A DNA stretch of 64,000 nt from Staphylococcus caprae (GTDB lineage: Bacteria; Bacillota; Bacilli; Staphylococcales; Staphylococcaceae), in assembly GCF_002902725.1 (NCBI RefSeq), contig NZ_PPRT01000022.1:1-64000 (forward strand), written 5' to 3'. Position numbers and translations under genes: made by a program. A model generated the notes under the pieces. That model did not search any database, was not told the origin of the DNA, and worked only from the letters and a program-made list of their open reading frames with translations. Below, piece after piece: positions 9,219 through 18,878 of this stretch. Position 1 is the first letter of the stretch. Every line of letters begins with the position of its first letter.

Positions 9219-10391
9219 ATGAAGCTATCATTAAATACAAATTCAAAGTTTTTAAGAGCGCCAAGCATACGTCAATTTTCAAATCGAATTAAACACATCG
9301 ATGATTGCGTAAACTTAACCATTGGCCAACCAGACTTCCCAATGCCAGACGTGGTTAAAGAGGCATATATCAATGCGATAAAAGAAGATAAAACAAGTTA
9401 TTCACACAATAAAGGGCTACCAGAAACAAGACAAGCAATCAGCCACTACTTTAATCAAAAGTATGGATTTGCCTATAGCGAAGAGGAAATCATTGTCACA
9501 AATGGTGCCAGCGAAGCATTAGACACCTCTCTTCGAAGTATCATTGAACCAGGAGACGAAATTTTAATCCCAGGTCCCATTTATGCAGGCTATATTCCGC
9601 TTATTGAAACATTAGGTGGATCTCCTATTTATATGGATACAACGCAATCTGAGTTCAAAGTGACTTCAGAGCTTATTAAGAGCCATATAACGCATAAAAC
9701 GAAAGCCATATTACTCAACTATCCTACTAACCCTACAGGCGTTATTCTGGAGCGCTCAGAGGTTAAAGCTATCGTAGAAACACTCGTCGATAAAGAACTA
9801 TTTATTATTAGTGATGAAATTTATGCTGAAAATACATTCAAAGGCAATCATACGTCATTTGCAGAATTTGAAGAAATTCGAGACCAATTATTGCTTATTG
9901 GTGGTTTAAGTAAGTCACATTCTGCAACTGGTATTCGCATAGGCTTTTTAATAGGTCCAGAATACTTAATTGAAAAATTAACATTTATGCATGCCTACAA
10001 TTGCATTTGTGCCAATGTTCCAGCTCAAATTGCCTGTATCGCTGCTTTAAATGAAGGATTAGAAGCACCTCAATATATGAATGAAGCCTACATTAAACGT
10101 CGCGATTACCTAAAAGATAAACTAGAATCACTCGGTTTTGATTTAACTGCTCAACCAGAAGGTGCATTCTACATCTTTCCAAGTATTAAAAAATTCACCG
10201 ACAATGACTTTGATTTTTGTGTAGATGTTTTAGAGCAAGCACATGTTGCCATTGTTCCCGGCTCTTCATTCACAAACATAGGTAAAGGATATATTCGTAT
10301 CTCATATGCCTATGAAATGGAAATGCTTAAAGAAGGCATGCGCCGTTTAGAAAAATATTTACAAGAGAATTATCCTGATAAAATGTCATAA
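9219..10391 (+). CDS. PLP-dependent class I/II aminotransferase
   Basis: A 390-residue fold-type I aminotransferase, cytoplasmic. The PLP lysine is Lys232 in GGLSKSHSATGIRIG; upstream are NYPTNPTG and SDEIYAE, and near the end RISYAYE supplies the carboxylate-binding Arg. It resembles PatA-type enzymes (N-acetyl-LL-diaminopimelate aminotransferase and relatives), but the substrate cannot be fixed, so no symbol is given. RBS AGAGGTG ends 10 nt before the ATG. In S. aureus the sspABC protease operon follows this gene; here only a bidirectional terminator separates it from menB. Confidence 0.85.
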   Translation: MKLSLNTNSKFLRAPSIRQFSNRIKHIDDCVNLTIGQPDFPMPDVVKEAYINAIKEDKTSYSHNKGLPETRQAISHYFNQKYGFAYSEEEIIVTNGASEALDTSLRSIIEPGDEILIPGPIYAGYIPLIETLGGSPIYMDTTQSEFKVTSELIKSHITHKTKAILLNYPTNPTGVILERSEVKAIVETLVDKELFIISDEIYAENTFKGNHTSFAEFEEIRDQLLLIGGLSKSHSATGIRIGFLIGPEYLIEKLTFMHAYNCICANVPAQIACIAALNEGLEAPQYMNEAYIKRRDYLKDKLESLGFDLTAQPEGAFYIFPSIKKFTDNDFDFCVDVLEQAHVAIVPGSSFTNIGKGYIRISYAYEMEMLKEGMRRLEKYLQENYPDKMS

Positions 10392-10433
10392 CATCTCGCT
10401 CTTCTTTTCATCTAAAAATCATCAATAAACAAA

Positions 10434-10475
10434 AAATCCACTCGATTGACATCATCTTATCAATCAAGTGGATTT
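10434..10475. terminator. Bidirectional terminator between aminotransferase gene and menB
   Basis: Sixteen-bp stem AAATCCACTCGATTGA (10434-10449) with TCAATCAAGTGGATTT (10460-10475), one mismatch. A/T runs on both sides serve both converging units. Confidence 0.9.
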
Positions 10476-10496
10476 ATTTATATATTCACTAAACGC

Positions 10497-11315
10497 TTAT
10501 GGGAATTTAGGGAATTGGTCGAAATCAGGATCACGTTTCTCTTTGAAAGCGTCACGACCCTCTTTCGCTTCATCAGTTGTATAGTAAAGTAATGTCGCGT
10601 CCCCAGCCATTTGTTGTAAGCCAGCTAAACCATCAGTATCTGCGTTCATCGCTGCTTTTAAGAAACGAAGTGCAGTTGGAGAATGTTTCATCATTTCTTT
10701 ACACCATTGAACTGTTTCATCTTCAACTTTATCTAAAGGTACGACTGTGTTAACGAGTCCCATATCTAAAGCTTCTTGAGCATTGTATTGGCGACATAAG
10801 TACCAAATTTCTCTCGCTTTTTTATGACCCACGATACGAGCTAAATAACCTGAACCGTAACCTGCATCAAATGAACCTACTTTAGGTCCTGTTTGACCAA
10901 AGATTGCATTATCAGCAGCAATAGTTAAGTCACATACAACGTTTAATACGTTACCGCCACCAATCGCATAGCCTCTAACCATTGCGATAACTGGTTTAGG
11001 AATGACACGAATTAAGCGTTGTAAATCTAATACATTTAAACGAGGAATCTCATCTTCGCCTACATAACCACCATGTCCACGTTTCTTTTGATCTCCGCCT
11101 GAACAGAAAGCTTTGTCGCCTTCACCAGTTAAGATAATGACTGATATATTTTGATCATCACGTGCACGTGAGAATGCATCAATCATTTCAGCTACTGTTT
11201 TAGGTGTAAACGCATTACGTACTTCTGGACGATTAATCGTTACTTTTGCAATTCCTTCGAAAAATTCATATTTAATTTCATCATATTCTCTAAGTGTTTC
11301 CCACTGTCTAGTCAT
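10497..11315 (-). CDS. menB: 1,4-dihydroxy-2-naphthoyl-CoA synthase
   Basis: A 272-residue crotonase-fold enzyme that closes the second ring of menaquinone by converting o-succinylbenzoyl-CoA to DHNA-CoA. Visible family features are the oxyanion-hole segments SGGDQKKRG and AIGGGN, the loop [15 protein letters not shown] with the catalytic Asp, and the C-terminal [15 protein letters not shown] tail. It is the last gene of menF-D-H-B and overlaps menH by 8 nt, implying coupled translation. RBS GGAGGAG. The menE and menC genes are not in the window. Confidence 0.97.
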   Translation of the reverse strand: MTRQWETLREYDEIKYEFFEGIAKVTINRPEVRNAFTPKTVAEMIDAFSRARDDQNISVIILTGEGDKAFCSGGDQKKRGHGGYVGEDEIPRLNVLDLQRLIRVIPKPVIAMVRGYAIGGGNVLNVVCDLTIAADNAIFGQTGPKVGSFDAGYGSGYLARIVGHKKAREIWYLCRQYNAQEALDMGLVNTVVPLDKVEDETVQWCKEMMKHSPTALRFLKAAMNADTDGLAGLQQMAGDATLLYYTTDEAKEGRDAFKEKRDPDFDQFPKFP

Positions 11316-12111
11316 TTTGCTCCTCCTTTAAAAAACCTACTACCATTGTATCAAATTCCGTACTATCTTCCACATGAATTGTATGCCCAACATTCGAAAT
11401 GTTTACCGTACGACTATGAGGTATCGCTTCAGCTAATTTTTGACCAATACGAACAAATTTTTCATCCTTTTCACCCGTTAAAATGAACGTGCGAACAGCT
11501 ATCGATGAAATTTGAGGCCAAAGATTCGGCATATTGCCCGTACCATAATCACGTAGCGCTTTAGCCAACCTCACAGGGTTCTGGCTCATTCGATTCGCCC
11601 GTATGGCTTTCCGCACCTCAGCATCAAGCCCATACTGCGACCGGAAAAGCGGCAACTTCTCCCAATCATTCACAAATATCTCCAACCCAGCAATCTCAAG
11701 CACCTTCGCACGAGCCGCATCCACTTGAACACGTTCCACTTTATCCGCCTCATCTTGAATCCCCGCTGAAGTACTCTCTAAGAGCAACCCTCGTAGCGCT
11801 ACACTGCCATATAAAGCATAGTATAGCGCTACGCGGCCGCCCATAGAATAGCCGAGTAGGTACACGTCATACGTGTCAAATTGCGACAGTACTTCATCAA
11901 GTGCATGCGCAATATACGGGAAATCCCAAGTATCTAGCATGTCTGAATTATCTTGACCATGTCCGGGTAAATCAATCGTTAATACATTCACATGTTGACT
12001 CAAATACGCCATATGACTATCGTACGTTGTTGAATCACTAATAAAACCATGTAACATAACAAGCAATTGCTTGCTATCATTTTCAGATTCAAAAAATTTA
12101 AAGTGTAACAT
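11308..12111 (-). CDS. menH: SHCHC synthase, alpha/beta hydrolase
   Basis: A 267-residue alpha/beta-hydrolase that eliminates pyruvate from SEPHCHC to give SHCHC in menaquinone synthesis. The nucleophile Ser sits in GYSMGG, the oxyanion region in LHGFISD, and the catalytic His in GHTIHVE. A longer reading begins four codons upstream (MISL), but family members begin MLHxxF, so 12111 is preferred; the start lies inside the end of menD (14-nt overlap), consistent with translational coupling. Confidence 0.92.
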   Translation of the reverse strand: MLHFKFFESENDSKQLLVMLHGFISDSTTYDSHMAYLSQHVNVLTIDLPGHGQDNSDMLDTWDFPYIAHALDEVLSQFDTYDVYLLGYSMGGRVALYYALYGSVALRGLLLESTSAGIQDEADKVERVQVDAARAKVLEIAGLEIFVNDWEKLPLFRSQYGLDAEVRKAIRANRMSQNPVRLAKALRDYGTGNMPNLWPQISSIAVRTFILTGEKDEKFVRIGQKLAEAIPHSRTVNISNVGHTIHVEDSTEFDTMVVGFLKEEQND

Positions 12112-13771
12112 TAACGATATCACTCAATTTCTTATATAAAATTTGATGTTGTTGCATATTATCTTCTCGACTAGTTAAAACCTCATAAATATGAGAATCC
12201 ATAGAAGATAATTCAGCATATTTAAAGTCATTTAAGCTTTCAAAACGTTCGTAAGTAAAATCATAAAGTAACGCCGCATGTTCAAAATCTAAGCCAGTTG
12301 GCGTGCCAAATAAACGTTCGAAATAGTCACTGGCCGAATCTTTTTGAGGAAGATAAGAGAAGATACCTCCACCATCATTGTTCACTAAAACAATATTAAT
12401 GTTGATGTCATTTAATTTCGCCATTAATAAGCCATTCATATCATGATAAAACGATAAATCACCGATTAATAACGTTACTTTTTTATGTGCTGCCATTCCA
12501 ATAGCAGTAGATACGACGCCATCGATACCATTAGCGCCACGATTGGCATAAACTTCGGCTTCAGTTTCAAACATTAAATTATCAACGTCTCGGATTGGCA
12601 TGCTGTTACCTACAAAAAGTGCGTCACCTTTAGATAATTTATGAATGACCTCTCCTACATAAACCGCTTCATCAGATGCATGATTGAGATAGTCTTTAAT
12701 TTCAACTCGAGACTGCTGTTCTAGTGATTGCCATAGTTCCAACCAATCTTTACGTTGAACACTCTCTTCCTCCATCAATGATCTAAAGAAATCATTTGCC
12801 GAAATTTCATATGAAATATTAGGCGGCATTGGGAAAACATCAATTTTATCATTATTCTGCACTAAAATTTGGTACGCTTTCGTACGTTTTAACCATTGGT
12901 TTAATTTCTTAGAAATCACCGGTTTACCCACACGAATAACGAAATCCACATCTAAATCTAAACCTGCACGATAAAGTAAATCATATGTTGTTATCACATT
13001 GGGATGATTACTTTTACGTAATTGACTTAATGGGTCAGCTAAAATCGGCATATCATAAACTGTAGAGTACGTCAGAATTTGGTCGACTTCTTGATGTTGC
13101 ATATCTCCTACAATGATAAGTCCTTTTTTCTTTTGCAGTATCGCACTAATCCCTTTTACCGCAATACTCTTTTGATAATGCGGTAATGTTTTAACTTGAG
13201 ACTTCAGTAAATCTACACGATTCATATCAGGCGTTAATGGTTCTCTAAAAGGCATATTAAAATGAATCGGGCCTCGATGTGGGCCGTATAAATACTGGCT
13301 AGCAATTTGCATTTGATAGTGAATCGTATAAAGCATTTGCTCAGTGCCATCCGCGATAGGTAGATCAAATTGGAAATTAACATAATTACTAAACATATTA
13401 ACTTGATTGATTGCCTGCGGTGCGCCCACACTACGTAATTCATGTGGTCTATCACTTGTTAACACAATCAGTGGCACTCGACTAATTTGACATTCAGCAA
13501 TTGCAGGCGTGTAGTTCGCAGCTGCTGTACCTGACGTACATAATATCGCAACTGGCTTTCCGCTTCCTTTAATCAGCCCTAAAGCGAAGAATGCTGCGCT
13601 ACGTTCATCAGGATGTATCCAGGTTTTAATTTTCGGATGTGCCTCAAATGCAAGCGCTAATGGTGTAGAACGAGATCCTGGACTAATAACAACTTCTCTT
13701 ACGCCATACGCATATAATTCTGATGCAAACGTAAACACTTGTTGTGTCAAAGCATCGCTATGATTCGTCAT
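12098..13771 (-). CDS. menD: 2-succinyl-5-enolpyruvyl-6-hydroxy-3-cyclohexene-1-carboxylate synthase
   Basis: A thiamine-diphosphate enzyme of 557 residues, the family's normal length. It joins isochorismate and 2-oxoglutarate with loss of CO2, the committed step to menaquinone. The N-terminal pyrimidine-binding region contains [12 protein letters not shown] with the activating Glu in [11 protein letters not shown]; the C-terminal TPP-binding motif runs [12 protein letters not shown] to VNNDGGG. It overlaps menF by 14 nt and menH by 14 nt. Confidence 0.96.
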   Translation of the reverse strand: MTNHSDALTQQVFTFASELYAYGVREVVISPGSRSTPLALAFEAHPKIKTWIHPDERSAAFFALGLIKGSGKPVAILCTSGTAAANYTPAIAECQISRVPLIVLTSDRPHELRSVGAPQAINQVNMFSNYVNFQFDLPIADGTEQMLYTIHYQMQIASQYLYGPHRGPIHFNMPFREPLTPDMNRVDLLKSQVKTLPHYQKSIAVKGISAILQKKKGLIIVGDMQHQEVDQILTYSTVYDMPILADPLSQLRKSNHPNVITTYDLLYRAGLDLDVDFVIRVGKPVISKKLNQWLKRTKAYQILVQNNDKIDVFPMPPNISYEISANDFFRSLMEEESVQRKDWLELWQSLEQQSRVEIKDYLNHASDEAVYVGEVIHKLSKGDALFVGNSMPIRDVDNLMFETEAEVYANRGANGIDGVVSTAIGMAAHKKVTLLIGDLSFYHDMNGLLMAKLNDININIVLVNNDGGGIFSYLPQKDSASDYFERLFGTPTGLDFEHAALLYDFTYERFESLNDFKYAELSSMDSHIYEVLTSREDNMQQHQILYKKLSDIVNVTL

Positions 13772-15119
13772 AATTATCTACTCCTAATGCATTCATCATT
13801 GGTGAAAATTTGACTGCCGTTTCAGCAACTTCGCTATCAGGATCAGAATTCTTAACAATACCGCAACCTGCAAATAACGTTGCTTGATCACCCTTAATCA
13901 ACATGGAACGAATCGCTACGATAAATTCACAATCATCGTACACGTCAATATAACCTACAGGAGATCCATAAAGGCCACGCGTACCGAATTCATTATTCTC
14001 AATAAATTCTAATGCTTCGGCTTTAGGATAACCACCCAACGCTGGTGTTGGATGTAAGCAATCGATTAAACCAATGTATGATTTGTCGTTTAAATGACCT
14101 TTTATTTCTGTATATAAATGATATAAATGATCATTCTTTAGAATATTTGGCGTTTCATTATAATCGATATCTTGCACAAAGGGTTTAATATCATTCAAAA
14201 TACTTTCAACAACAAACTGATGTTCACCTAGGTTTTTCTTATCTTTTAAGAACGCCTTAATATTCTCTTCATCTTGTGCTTCATTATGAAAACGTTTAAT
14301 TGTACCTGCTACAGCCTTTGTCGAAAGAATGCCATCTTCAACTTTAATTAATTGTTCAGGTGTTTGTGAAAAGAATATAGATTGATTAGATTCTAATAAG
14401 AAAATATAACTATTCTTCTCATTCTGGAGTGCTCGATTCAACACATAAGGAATATCAATTTCTTTATCAAACTTAATTAAACGTCTACGTGCAAGAACAA
14501 TTTTTTTAGATTCATCAATCTTTTCAATGGATTCTTCAACGAGTTCACGCCAATCATCTTTATAAATATCTTCCATACGTGTGACGTTACCTCGTTCTGT
14601 TTCCGAAGAATCAACTTTCGTATGCTCGAAATACGAAACCAATTGTTTGAACGCTTCAATATCAAAATCTTGACGTTCAGTAGTATAAGTGATGAATGTA
14701 CGTTCCCCTTCATTAGATATCAATACTTTAGGTAATACAAAGTGATTCAATCCATACTCTCGCCACTCATCATCAGACTTATGACTTGAAAATTGAAATC
14801 CGCCACATAATCTAAGATGGTGTCTACTTGTATCTGGATGAATTAATTCGATTTCATCTTTTAATTTTTCCCATTCCCTAAAGATAGACTGCTTATTTTC
14901 AAAGTTATTTTTAAACCTTTGAACAGCGTGATATCCAAAATATGAAGAATAATTGTCGTTCAATCGCATGTAAAAACGGTCTCCCGCTTCTTGTTCTGTT
15001 AAACGGAACAAAGCACTTGGTTCAATCGTTCTGTCTATTTCGACTTCTACAGAAACCCAGTCTTTGGTACTTGCGTATAACTTATCGACAATGTCTTCTT
15101 CTTTTACATTCACAGCCAT
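13758..15119 (-). CDS. menF: Isochorismate synthase
   Basis: A 453-residue chorismate-binding enzyme that isomerises chorismate to isochorismate, the entry step to menaquinone. The C-terminal half carries the chorismate-utilising signature: [31 protein letters not shown] (catalytic His), GLYGSPVGY and [10 protein letters not shown]. The N-terminal third is divergent, as usual. First gene of the operon and divergent from menA. The Shine-Dalgarno is poor (GGAG lies about 17 nt from the ATG; GAAGTGA is nearer). Confidence 0.93.
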   Translation of the reverse strand: MAVNVKEEDIVDKLYASTKDWVSVEVEIDRTIEPSALFRLTEQEAGDRFYMRLNDNYSSYFGYHAVQRFKNNFENKQSIFREWEKLKDEIELIHPDTSRHHLRLCGGFQFSSHKSDDEWREYGLNHFVLPKVLISNEGERTFITYTTERQDFDIEAFKQLVSYFEHTKVDSSETERGNVTRMEDIYKDDWRELVEESIEKIDESKKIVLARRRLIKFDKEIDIPYVLNRALQNEKNSYIFLLESNQSIFFSQTPEQLIKVEDGILSTKAVAGTIKRFHNEAQDEENIKAFLKDKKNLGEHQFVVESILNDIKPFVQDIDYNETPNILKNDHLYHLYTEIKGHLNDKSYIGLIDCLHPTPALGGYPKAEALEFIENNEFGTRGLYGSPVGYIDVYDDCEFIVAIRSMLIKGDQATLFAGCGIVKNSDPDSEVAETAVKFSPMMNALGVDNYDES

Positions 15120-15162
15120 TCTTATTTCACTTCTTTCTCCTTCGAATTTGACTCATTAATGT

Positions 15163-15168
15163 ATTGTA
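15163..15168 (-). promoter_or_regulatory. Candidate extended -10 of the menFDHB operon
   Basis: On the minus strand TGATACAAT forms an extended -10, about 45 nt upstream of the menF start. There is no good -35 at 17 nt (ATAACA). Confidence 0.4.
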
Positions 15169-15230
15169 TCACTTTTATACGTAAGTGTTATCATTATTGC
15201 TTAAACTAAAAATGCAATTTTTCACGTCAA

Positions 15231-15259
15231 TTGACCTTTAGCTATGATTCCTTTAAAAT
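15231..15259 (+). promoter_or_regulatory. menA promoter
   Basis: TTGACC (15231-15236), 17-nt spacer, TAAAAT (15254-15259); about 40 nt from the menA start codon. Confidence 0.7.
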
Positions 15260-15299
15260 ATTTATGATAAATATATAAAAATAAGAGGTTATGCATAAT

Positions 15300-16238
15300 A
15301 TGTCAGATCAATATCAACAATACTCAACCGTTAAGAAATACTGGCAGTTAATGAGACCTCATACCTTAACCGCAGCAGTTGTACCGGTTTTAGTTGGCAC
15401 AGCCACTGCGAAAATTTATCTACTTGGTAGTGAAGACCATCTGAAATTTAGTTTATTCTTAGCCATGTTAATTGCATGTTTATTGATACAAGCAGCAACG
15501 AATATGTTTAATGAATACTATGATTTCAAAAAAGGTCTTGATGACCACAATTCTGTAGGTATCGGTGGCGCCATCGTGCGAAATGGTATGAGTCCGAAAC
15601 TTGTCATGAACATAGCAATTGCATTTTACATTATCGCAGCACTGTTAGGTATCTTTTTAGCTATTCAAAGTTCATTCTGGATTATTCCAGTCGGAATCAT
15701 TTGTATGGCTATCGGTTACCTTTATACTGGCGGACCAATGCCAATTTCATGGACTCCATTTGGTGAGCTATTCTCTGGCTTATTTATGGGTATGATTATC
15801 ATTGTATTATCATTCTTCATCCAAACTGGAAACGTCCAAGGCTATGCGTTCTGGATTAGTATTCCAATCGTTATTACTATTGGCCTCATTAATATGGCTA
15901 ATAATATCCGTGACCGTGTTAAAGACAAAGAAAGCGGCAGAAAAACTTTACCTATTTTATTAGGTAAACGCGCATCAATCATTTTTATGGCTGCAATGTA
16001 TATTGTTGCTTATGTGTTCGTCATTTTCACAGCACTATTTAGAGCACCGGGTTCACTATTCTATTTATTAGTATTGTTATCATTCCCTATGCCAATTAAA
16101 GCTGTAAGACGATTCAATAAGAACGATACACCAGCTACAATGATGCCAGCAATGGCTGCCACAGGCAAAACCAACACATTCTTTGGACTTTTATATGCAT
16201 TAGGTATATATATAAGTGCACTTTGTGGCGGTATCTAA
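15300..16238 (+). CDS. menA: 1,4-dihydroxy-2-naphthoate polyprenyltransferase
   Basis: A 312-residue membrane UbiA-family prenyltransferase that attaches the isoprenoid tail to DHNA, giving demethylmenaquinone. About eight to nine helices are seen. The two Asp-rich magnesium-diphosphate motifs are NMFNEYYDFKKGLDD and NNIRDRVKDKESGRKT. An ATG nine nt upstream lies only 2 nt after AAGAGG, whereas the ATG at 15300 is at 11 nt, so 15300 was chosen. It is divergent from menF, which groups most of the pathway at one locus. Confidence 0.95.
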   Translation: MSDQYQQYSTVKKYWQLMRPHTLTAAVVPVLVGTATAKIYLLGSEDHLKFSLFLAMLIACLLIQAATNMFNEYYDFKKGLDDHNSVGIGGAIVRNGMSPKLVMNIAIAFYIIAALLGIFLAIQSSFWIIPVGIICMAIGYLYTGGPMPISWTPFGELFSGLFMGMIIIVLSFFIQTGNVQGYAFWISIPIVITIGLINMANNIRDRVKDKESGRKTLPILLGKRASIIFMAAMYIVAYVFVIFTALFRAPGSLFYLLVLLSFPMPIKAVRRFNKNDTPATMMPAMAATGKTNTFFGLLYALGIYISALCGGI

Positions 16239-16256
16239 TTTCATATTTTCGATAAC

Positions 16257-16296
16257 AAACTCGGCAATGAAATCATATTCAATTGTCGAGTTTTTA
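16257..16296. terminator. Terminator between menA and the convergent GNAT gene
   Basis: Stem AACTCGGCAAT (16258-16268) with ATTGTCGAGTT (16282-16292), flanked by T/A runs. It overlaps the stop codon of the minus-strand gene. Confidence 0.8.
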
Positions 16297-16848
16297 ATTT
16301 AGTGTCATATGATGATACTTATGACCATATAAATCAATGTCCCCTACATCTTCGAAGCCTAACTTTTTATATAGCTTTAGCGCACCCTCATTATCATAAT
16401 CACAATTCAAACTCCACTTTGCATTCGGATCACTATCAATCAAATGTTTAAATAACTGTGTTGCAATCCCCTGTCCACGATATTCCGGAAAAGTAGCTAC
16501 CGCTTCAATATAAACTTCATCATCATAGGCTTCTTTTTGAGGTAAAGGAGTACCTAATTCACGAATATCATCTTCGAGTGGCAAATCTAACCACTGTTGT
16601 TCCAAATCTAACTCTTGTTTCCCAGGATAAGCAATGATACATCCCGCAACGCTGCCATCTTTCTCATATACCCAAATATGATCATAATACGTACGATATT
16701 TAACATTTACAATGCTTAATTCAATTGCTTCAATGACACGTTCTTGAGTCAAGGCCTTTGTTAAATCTAGTTCCATATCTTTCCATATGATATAACACAA
16801 TTCAGCAATCTGTTTGTTATCACTTGGACGAGCCTTTCTAATCATCAT
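16294..16848 (-). CDS. GNAT family N-acetyltransferase
   Basis: A 184-residue acetyl-CoA-dependent GNAT enzyme. The acetyl-CoA-binding motif is EYRGQGIATQLFKHL, preceded by the strand YIEAVATF and followed by NCDYDNEGALKLYKKLGFEDVG, the classical motif-B region. Substrate unknown. Two consecutive ATGs (16848, 16845) follow AAAGGGG; either could be used. A gene of this type also follows menA in S. aureus. Confidence 0.8.
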   Translation of the reverse strand: MMIRKARPSDNKQIAELCYIIWKDMELDLTKALTQERVIEAIELSIVNVKYRTYYDHIWVYEKDGSVAGCIIAYPGKQELDLEQQWLDLPLEDDIRELGTPLPQKEAYDDEVYIEAVATFPEYRGQGIATQLFKHLIDSDPNAKWSLNCDYDNEGALKLYKKLGFEDVGDIDLYGHKYHHMTLN

Positions 16849-17039
16849 ACATTCCCCTTTATAAATTAGGTTGCAATGTCATTATATATAATTTATTTGA
16901 TTAAATAAAATTATTGCTAAAACGACTGTTTTAACTTTGATGATGTATGAAATTTTCTAAAATTCTAAAATTTACTTTTAAGAGAATCAAAATTCGGGTA
17001 GTAGCTAGATAATAAAACTTTAATAAAGGGAGAATGATG

Positions 17040-17165
17040 ATGGATATTTTAAGAAGAGTTTTTAGAATCTTAGTCACTGGCTATATTGTCAAAGTTATTA
17101 GAAACCTTATTTCAGGAAAATCAAGCCAAGACAACAAAAATGACAGTGACAATAAAGAAAAGTAG
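17040..17165 (+). CDS. Short ORF, 41-residue cationic/amphipathic protein
   Basis: A small ORF preceded by AAAGGGA at good spacing; ATG triplets at 17034, 17037 and 17040 are all in frame. The product begins MDILRRVFRILVTGYIVKVI and ends in a charged Ser/Asp/Lys tail. The first 27 residues form a possible amphipathic or membrane-associated helix rich in Arg/Lys and Ile/Val/Leu. Not recognised; it could be a host small peptide. No terminator is seen directly after it. Confidence 0.45.
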   Translation: MDILRRVFRILVTGYIVKVIRNLISGKSSQDNKNDSDNKEK

Positions 17166-17202
17166 TGAGTGGAATAGAAATATCACTTAACAAAATGAAT
17201 TG

Positions 17203-17272
17203 CGTAGTTCCACACCCTACTTGCATTGTTTGTAGAATTTCTTAAAAAAGAAATTCTCTATGTTGGGGGGAC
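17203..17272 (-). repeat. Staphylococcal intergenic repeat, copy B (inverted)
   Basis: On the minus strand it reads like copy A at 7121-7236: CCCAACATAGAGAATTTC, then AAGAAATTCTACAAACAATG. The GC-rich 5' block is reduced to a C run. The rest of 17166-17444 holds no gene that I can support. Confidence 0.7.
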
Positions 17273-17444
17273 ACAAGAGCAAGAATGAGTAACATTGAAA
17301 GGCGTTTGAGATAATAACTCTTTCAATTTAGAAAATACTCTACTTTGATAAAGAAATTAAAAATATTTCTTAAAGTTAAAGTGATGAGCGACAACACAAG
17401 CACTAGAATACTTTGTATTATAATAATCGAATAAAAGCTTTTAT

Positions 17445-17476
17445 AATGGCGGCCATATAAAGTGTCGCCATTTTTT
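17445..17476 (+). terminator. Orphan plus-strand terminator
   Basis: Stem AATGGCG (17445-17451) with CGCCATT (17466-17472), followed by six T. No annotated gene ends just upstream; it may serve the 41-codon ORF or an unrecognised RNA in 17300-17440. Confidence 0.55.
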
Positions 17477-17562
17477 GCATGACATTAACTTCCAATCTAT
17501 GAACCATTGTCTTACTAGACAGATTGTGATTTTTAGATTAACTATAGCGCAGTACACCAAAA

Positions 17563-17603
17563 ATAGGATTTAACAATCACTAAATATGATTGCTAAATCC
17601 TAT
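17563..17603 (-). terminator. Terminator of the lipoprotein gene
   Basis: Seventeen-bp stem ATAGGATTTAACAATCA (17563-17579) with TGATTGCTAAATCCTAT (17587-17603), with a T run on the minus strand. Confidence 0.85.
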
Positions 17604-17632
17604 CTTTAAATGTAAACAAGTTTTAAATAATT

Positions 17633-18127
17633 TTAATTATCATTACTAATAAGTCTTATATTATTTTCCTGTTCTTCATCTATCTTTACATATTTAAACT
17701 CTTGATTTTTGTCAAATTCGTCTTTTTTTCGAACACATAATAATTTAAAATCTTTTCCATCTTTTTCTATTCCGTAAATATATAAAGATTTACTATTTTC
17801 TTTATATAACTTTATATTTTGAATGTCATGTCCAAAAATGTGACTAGAGAAGTCTGAAAGAATTAAATATTTTGTATTTCCTTCTTTTTTAATTTTATAT
17901 TCACCTGTAAATTCTTCGCCAGCATTTGGTTTTCCTTGTGCTGAAACCACTTTGAATGTACCGTCATCTTTAAAAGTAAATATCGCATCTGTTTTTCCAT
18001 CTACAATACCTTTAAACTCTCTGCCAGCAAGACCATCGCTACTTTTTCCACACCCTATTAATAATATAACCAAAGTACAAATACTGATCGGAATTAAAAC
18101 TCTTTTAATTGATTTAAAATACCTCAT
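17633..18127 (-). CDS. Putative lipoprotein
   Basis: A 164-residue predicted lipoprotein: Lys/Arg-containing N-terminus, hydrophobic core, lipobox LIGC, then a Ser/Gly linker and a small beta-rich domain (IFTFKDDGTFKVV, FTGEYKIKKEG) of the kind seen in lipocalin-like staphylococcal lipoproteins. An upstream GTG reading (MVF) overlaps the GGAGTGG ribosome binding site, so the ATG at 18127 was chosen. Monocistronic with its own terminator. Function unknown. Confidence 0.7.
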   Translation of the reverse strand: MRYFKSIKRVLIPISICTLVILLIGCGKSSDGLAGREFKGIVDGKTDAIFTFKDDGTFKVVSAQGKPNAGEEFTGEYKIKKEGNTKYLILSDFSSHIFGHDIQNIKLYKENSKSLYIYGIEKDGKDFKLLCVRKKDEFDKNQEFKYVKIDEEQENNIRLISNDN

Positions 18128-18271
18128 GAAAACCACTCCAATTAAATAAATTTATTATATTATATCAAAAACACCAATTTGATAGTGAACACTTTCAACT
18201 TTTTTGAATATTATTCCTATTTTCTTATAAGGCTGCTCTTTATAGATTCTTAATTGAGAATAATCAAATGA

Positions 18272-18379
18272 TTAGGACATTCAAATATTGAAATCACATG
18301 GAGTGCATATAGCCATTTATTAGAAGAATTAAAAGATAAGGAAGATGAAAGTTTAGACATTAAACTAACGTCGTTCTAA
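18272..18379 (+). pseudogene. Decayed C-terminus of a tyrosine integrase
   Basis: Thirty-five codons read LGHSNIEITWSAYSHLLEEL and on to KDKEDESLDIKLTSF, the box-II end of a tyrosine recombinase with the His (LGH) and the catalytic Tyr (AYSHLL). The codon just before is TGA where family members have Arg, and upstream frames are closed. It differs from the intact integrase at 58122, so it is the trace of another element that used this locus. Confidence 0.75.
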
Positions 18380-18498
18380 GGATTGGAGGAATAAGCCGAC
18401 AACTAAGTCGACAACTTCAAGAAAAATTTCAAATATTGTCGGTCTCGTTGACATTTTAATTTAAAACAGACTTTTACAAATTTCTACCAAAATAAAAA

Positions 18499-18522
18499 AG
18501 AACGTTGATTTAACAACGTTCT
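18499..18522 (-). terminator. Hairpin next to attL
   Basis: Perfect 9-bp stem AGAACGTTG (18499-18507) with CAACGTTCT (18514-18522), with a T run on the minus strand. Probably belongs to the relic element. Confidence 0.5.
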
Positions 18523-18564
18523 AACGTAATTCAGTAAAACAAAAGTTTACTAATTTGTATTATT

Positions 18565-18582
18565 GTACGGAAACGGAGAGAT
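18565..18582. other. attL core
   Basis: GTACGGAAACGGAG is identical to 59221-59234; 17 of 18 bases match when GAT is included (A versus G at position 15). This copy is the detached remnant of a tRNA-Ser 3' end. Confidence 0.85.
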
Positions 18583-18673
18583 AAAACTTGATTTTTAACA
18601 AATGCTAAAATGGCTTAACAACGCTATTTTTTGCGTTTTGTTTTGTAAGAAAAACTAAATAACTATAACTATT

Positions 18674-18691
18674 TTGACACGTATTTGACAC
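18674..18691 (+). repeat. Predicted integrase arm-type sites, attL side
   Basis: Two TTGACAC boxes 11 nt apart (18674, 18685). The 18-bp unit matches 59168-59185 at 17 of 18 positions in the same orientation. Arm-site role is inference. Confidence 0.6.
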
Positions 18692-18878
18692 GCGTGTTTT
18701 AGAAGATAAAGAAATGTAAGTTCTAAATAATAAAAGTTCTTCTCTATAAGTAGAAGTAATCTAGGTATTATAAAATAATTTAAACTATTTTATAAACTAA
18801 CCTTTTTATACTTCATCTTTTAAGGTATTGTAGATGATAGGGGATGTTATTGGGAAATTTAAATTTCAGGAGGAAAAC

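Noticed and set aside
18400..18480. Short repeats CGACAACT considered as a CRISPR-like array
   Set aside because: Only two direct copies and one inverted copy with uneven spacing and no cas genes; more like recombinase arm sites.
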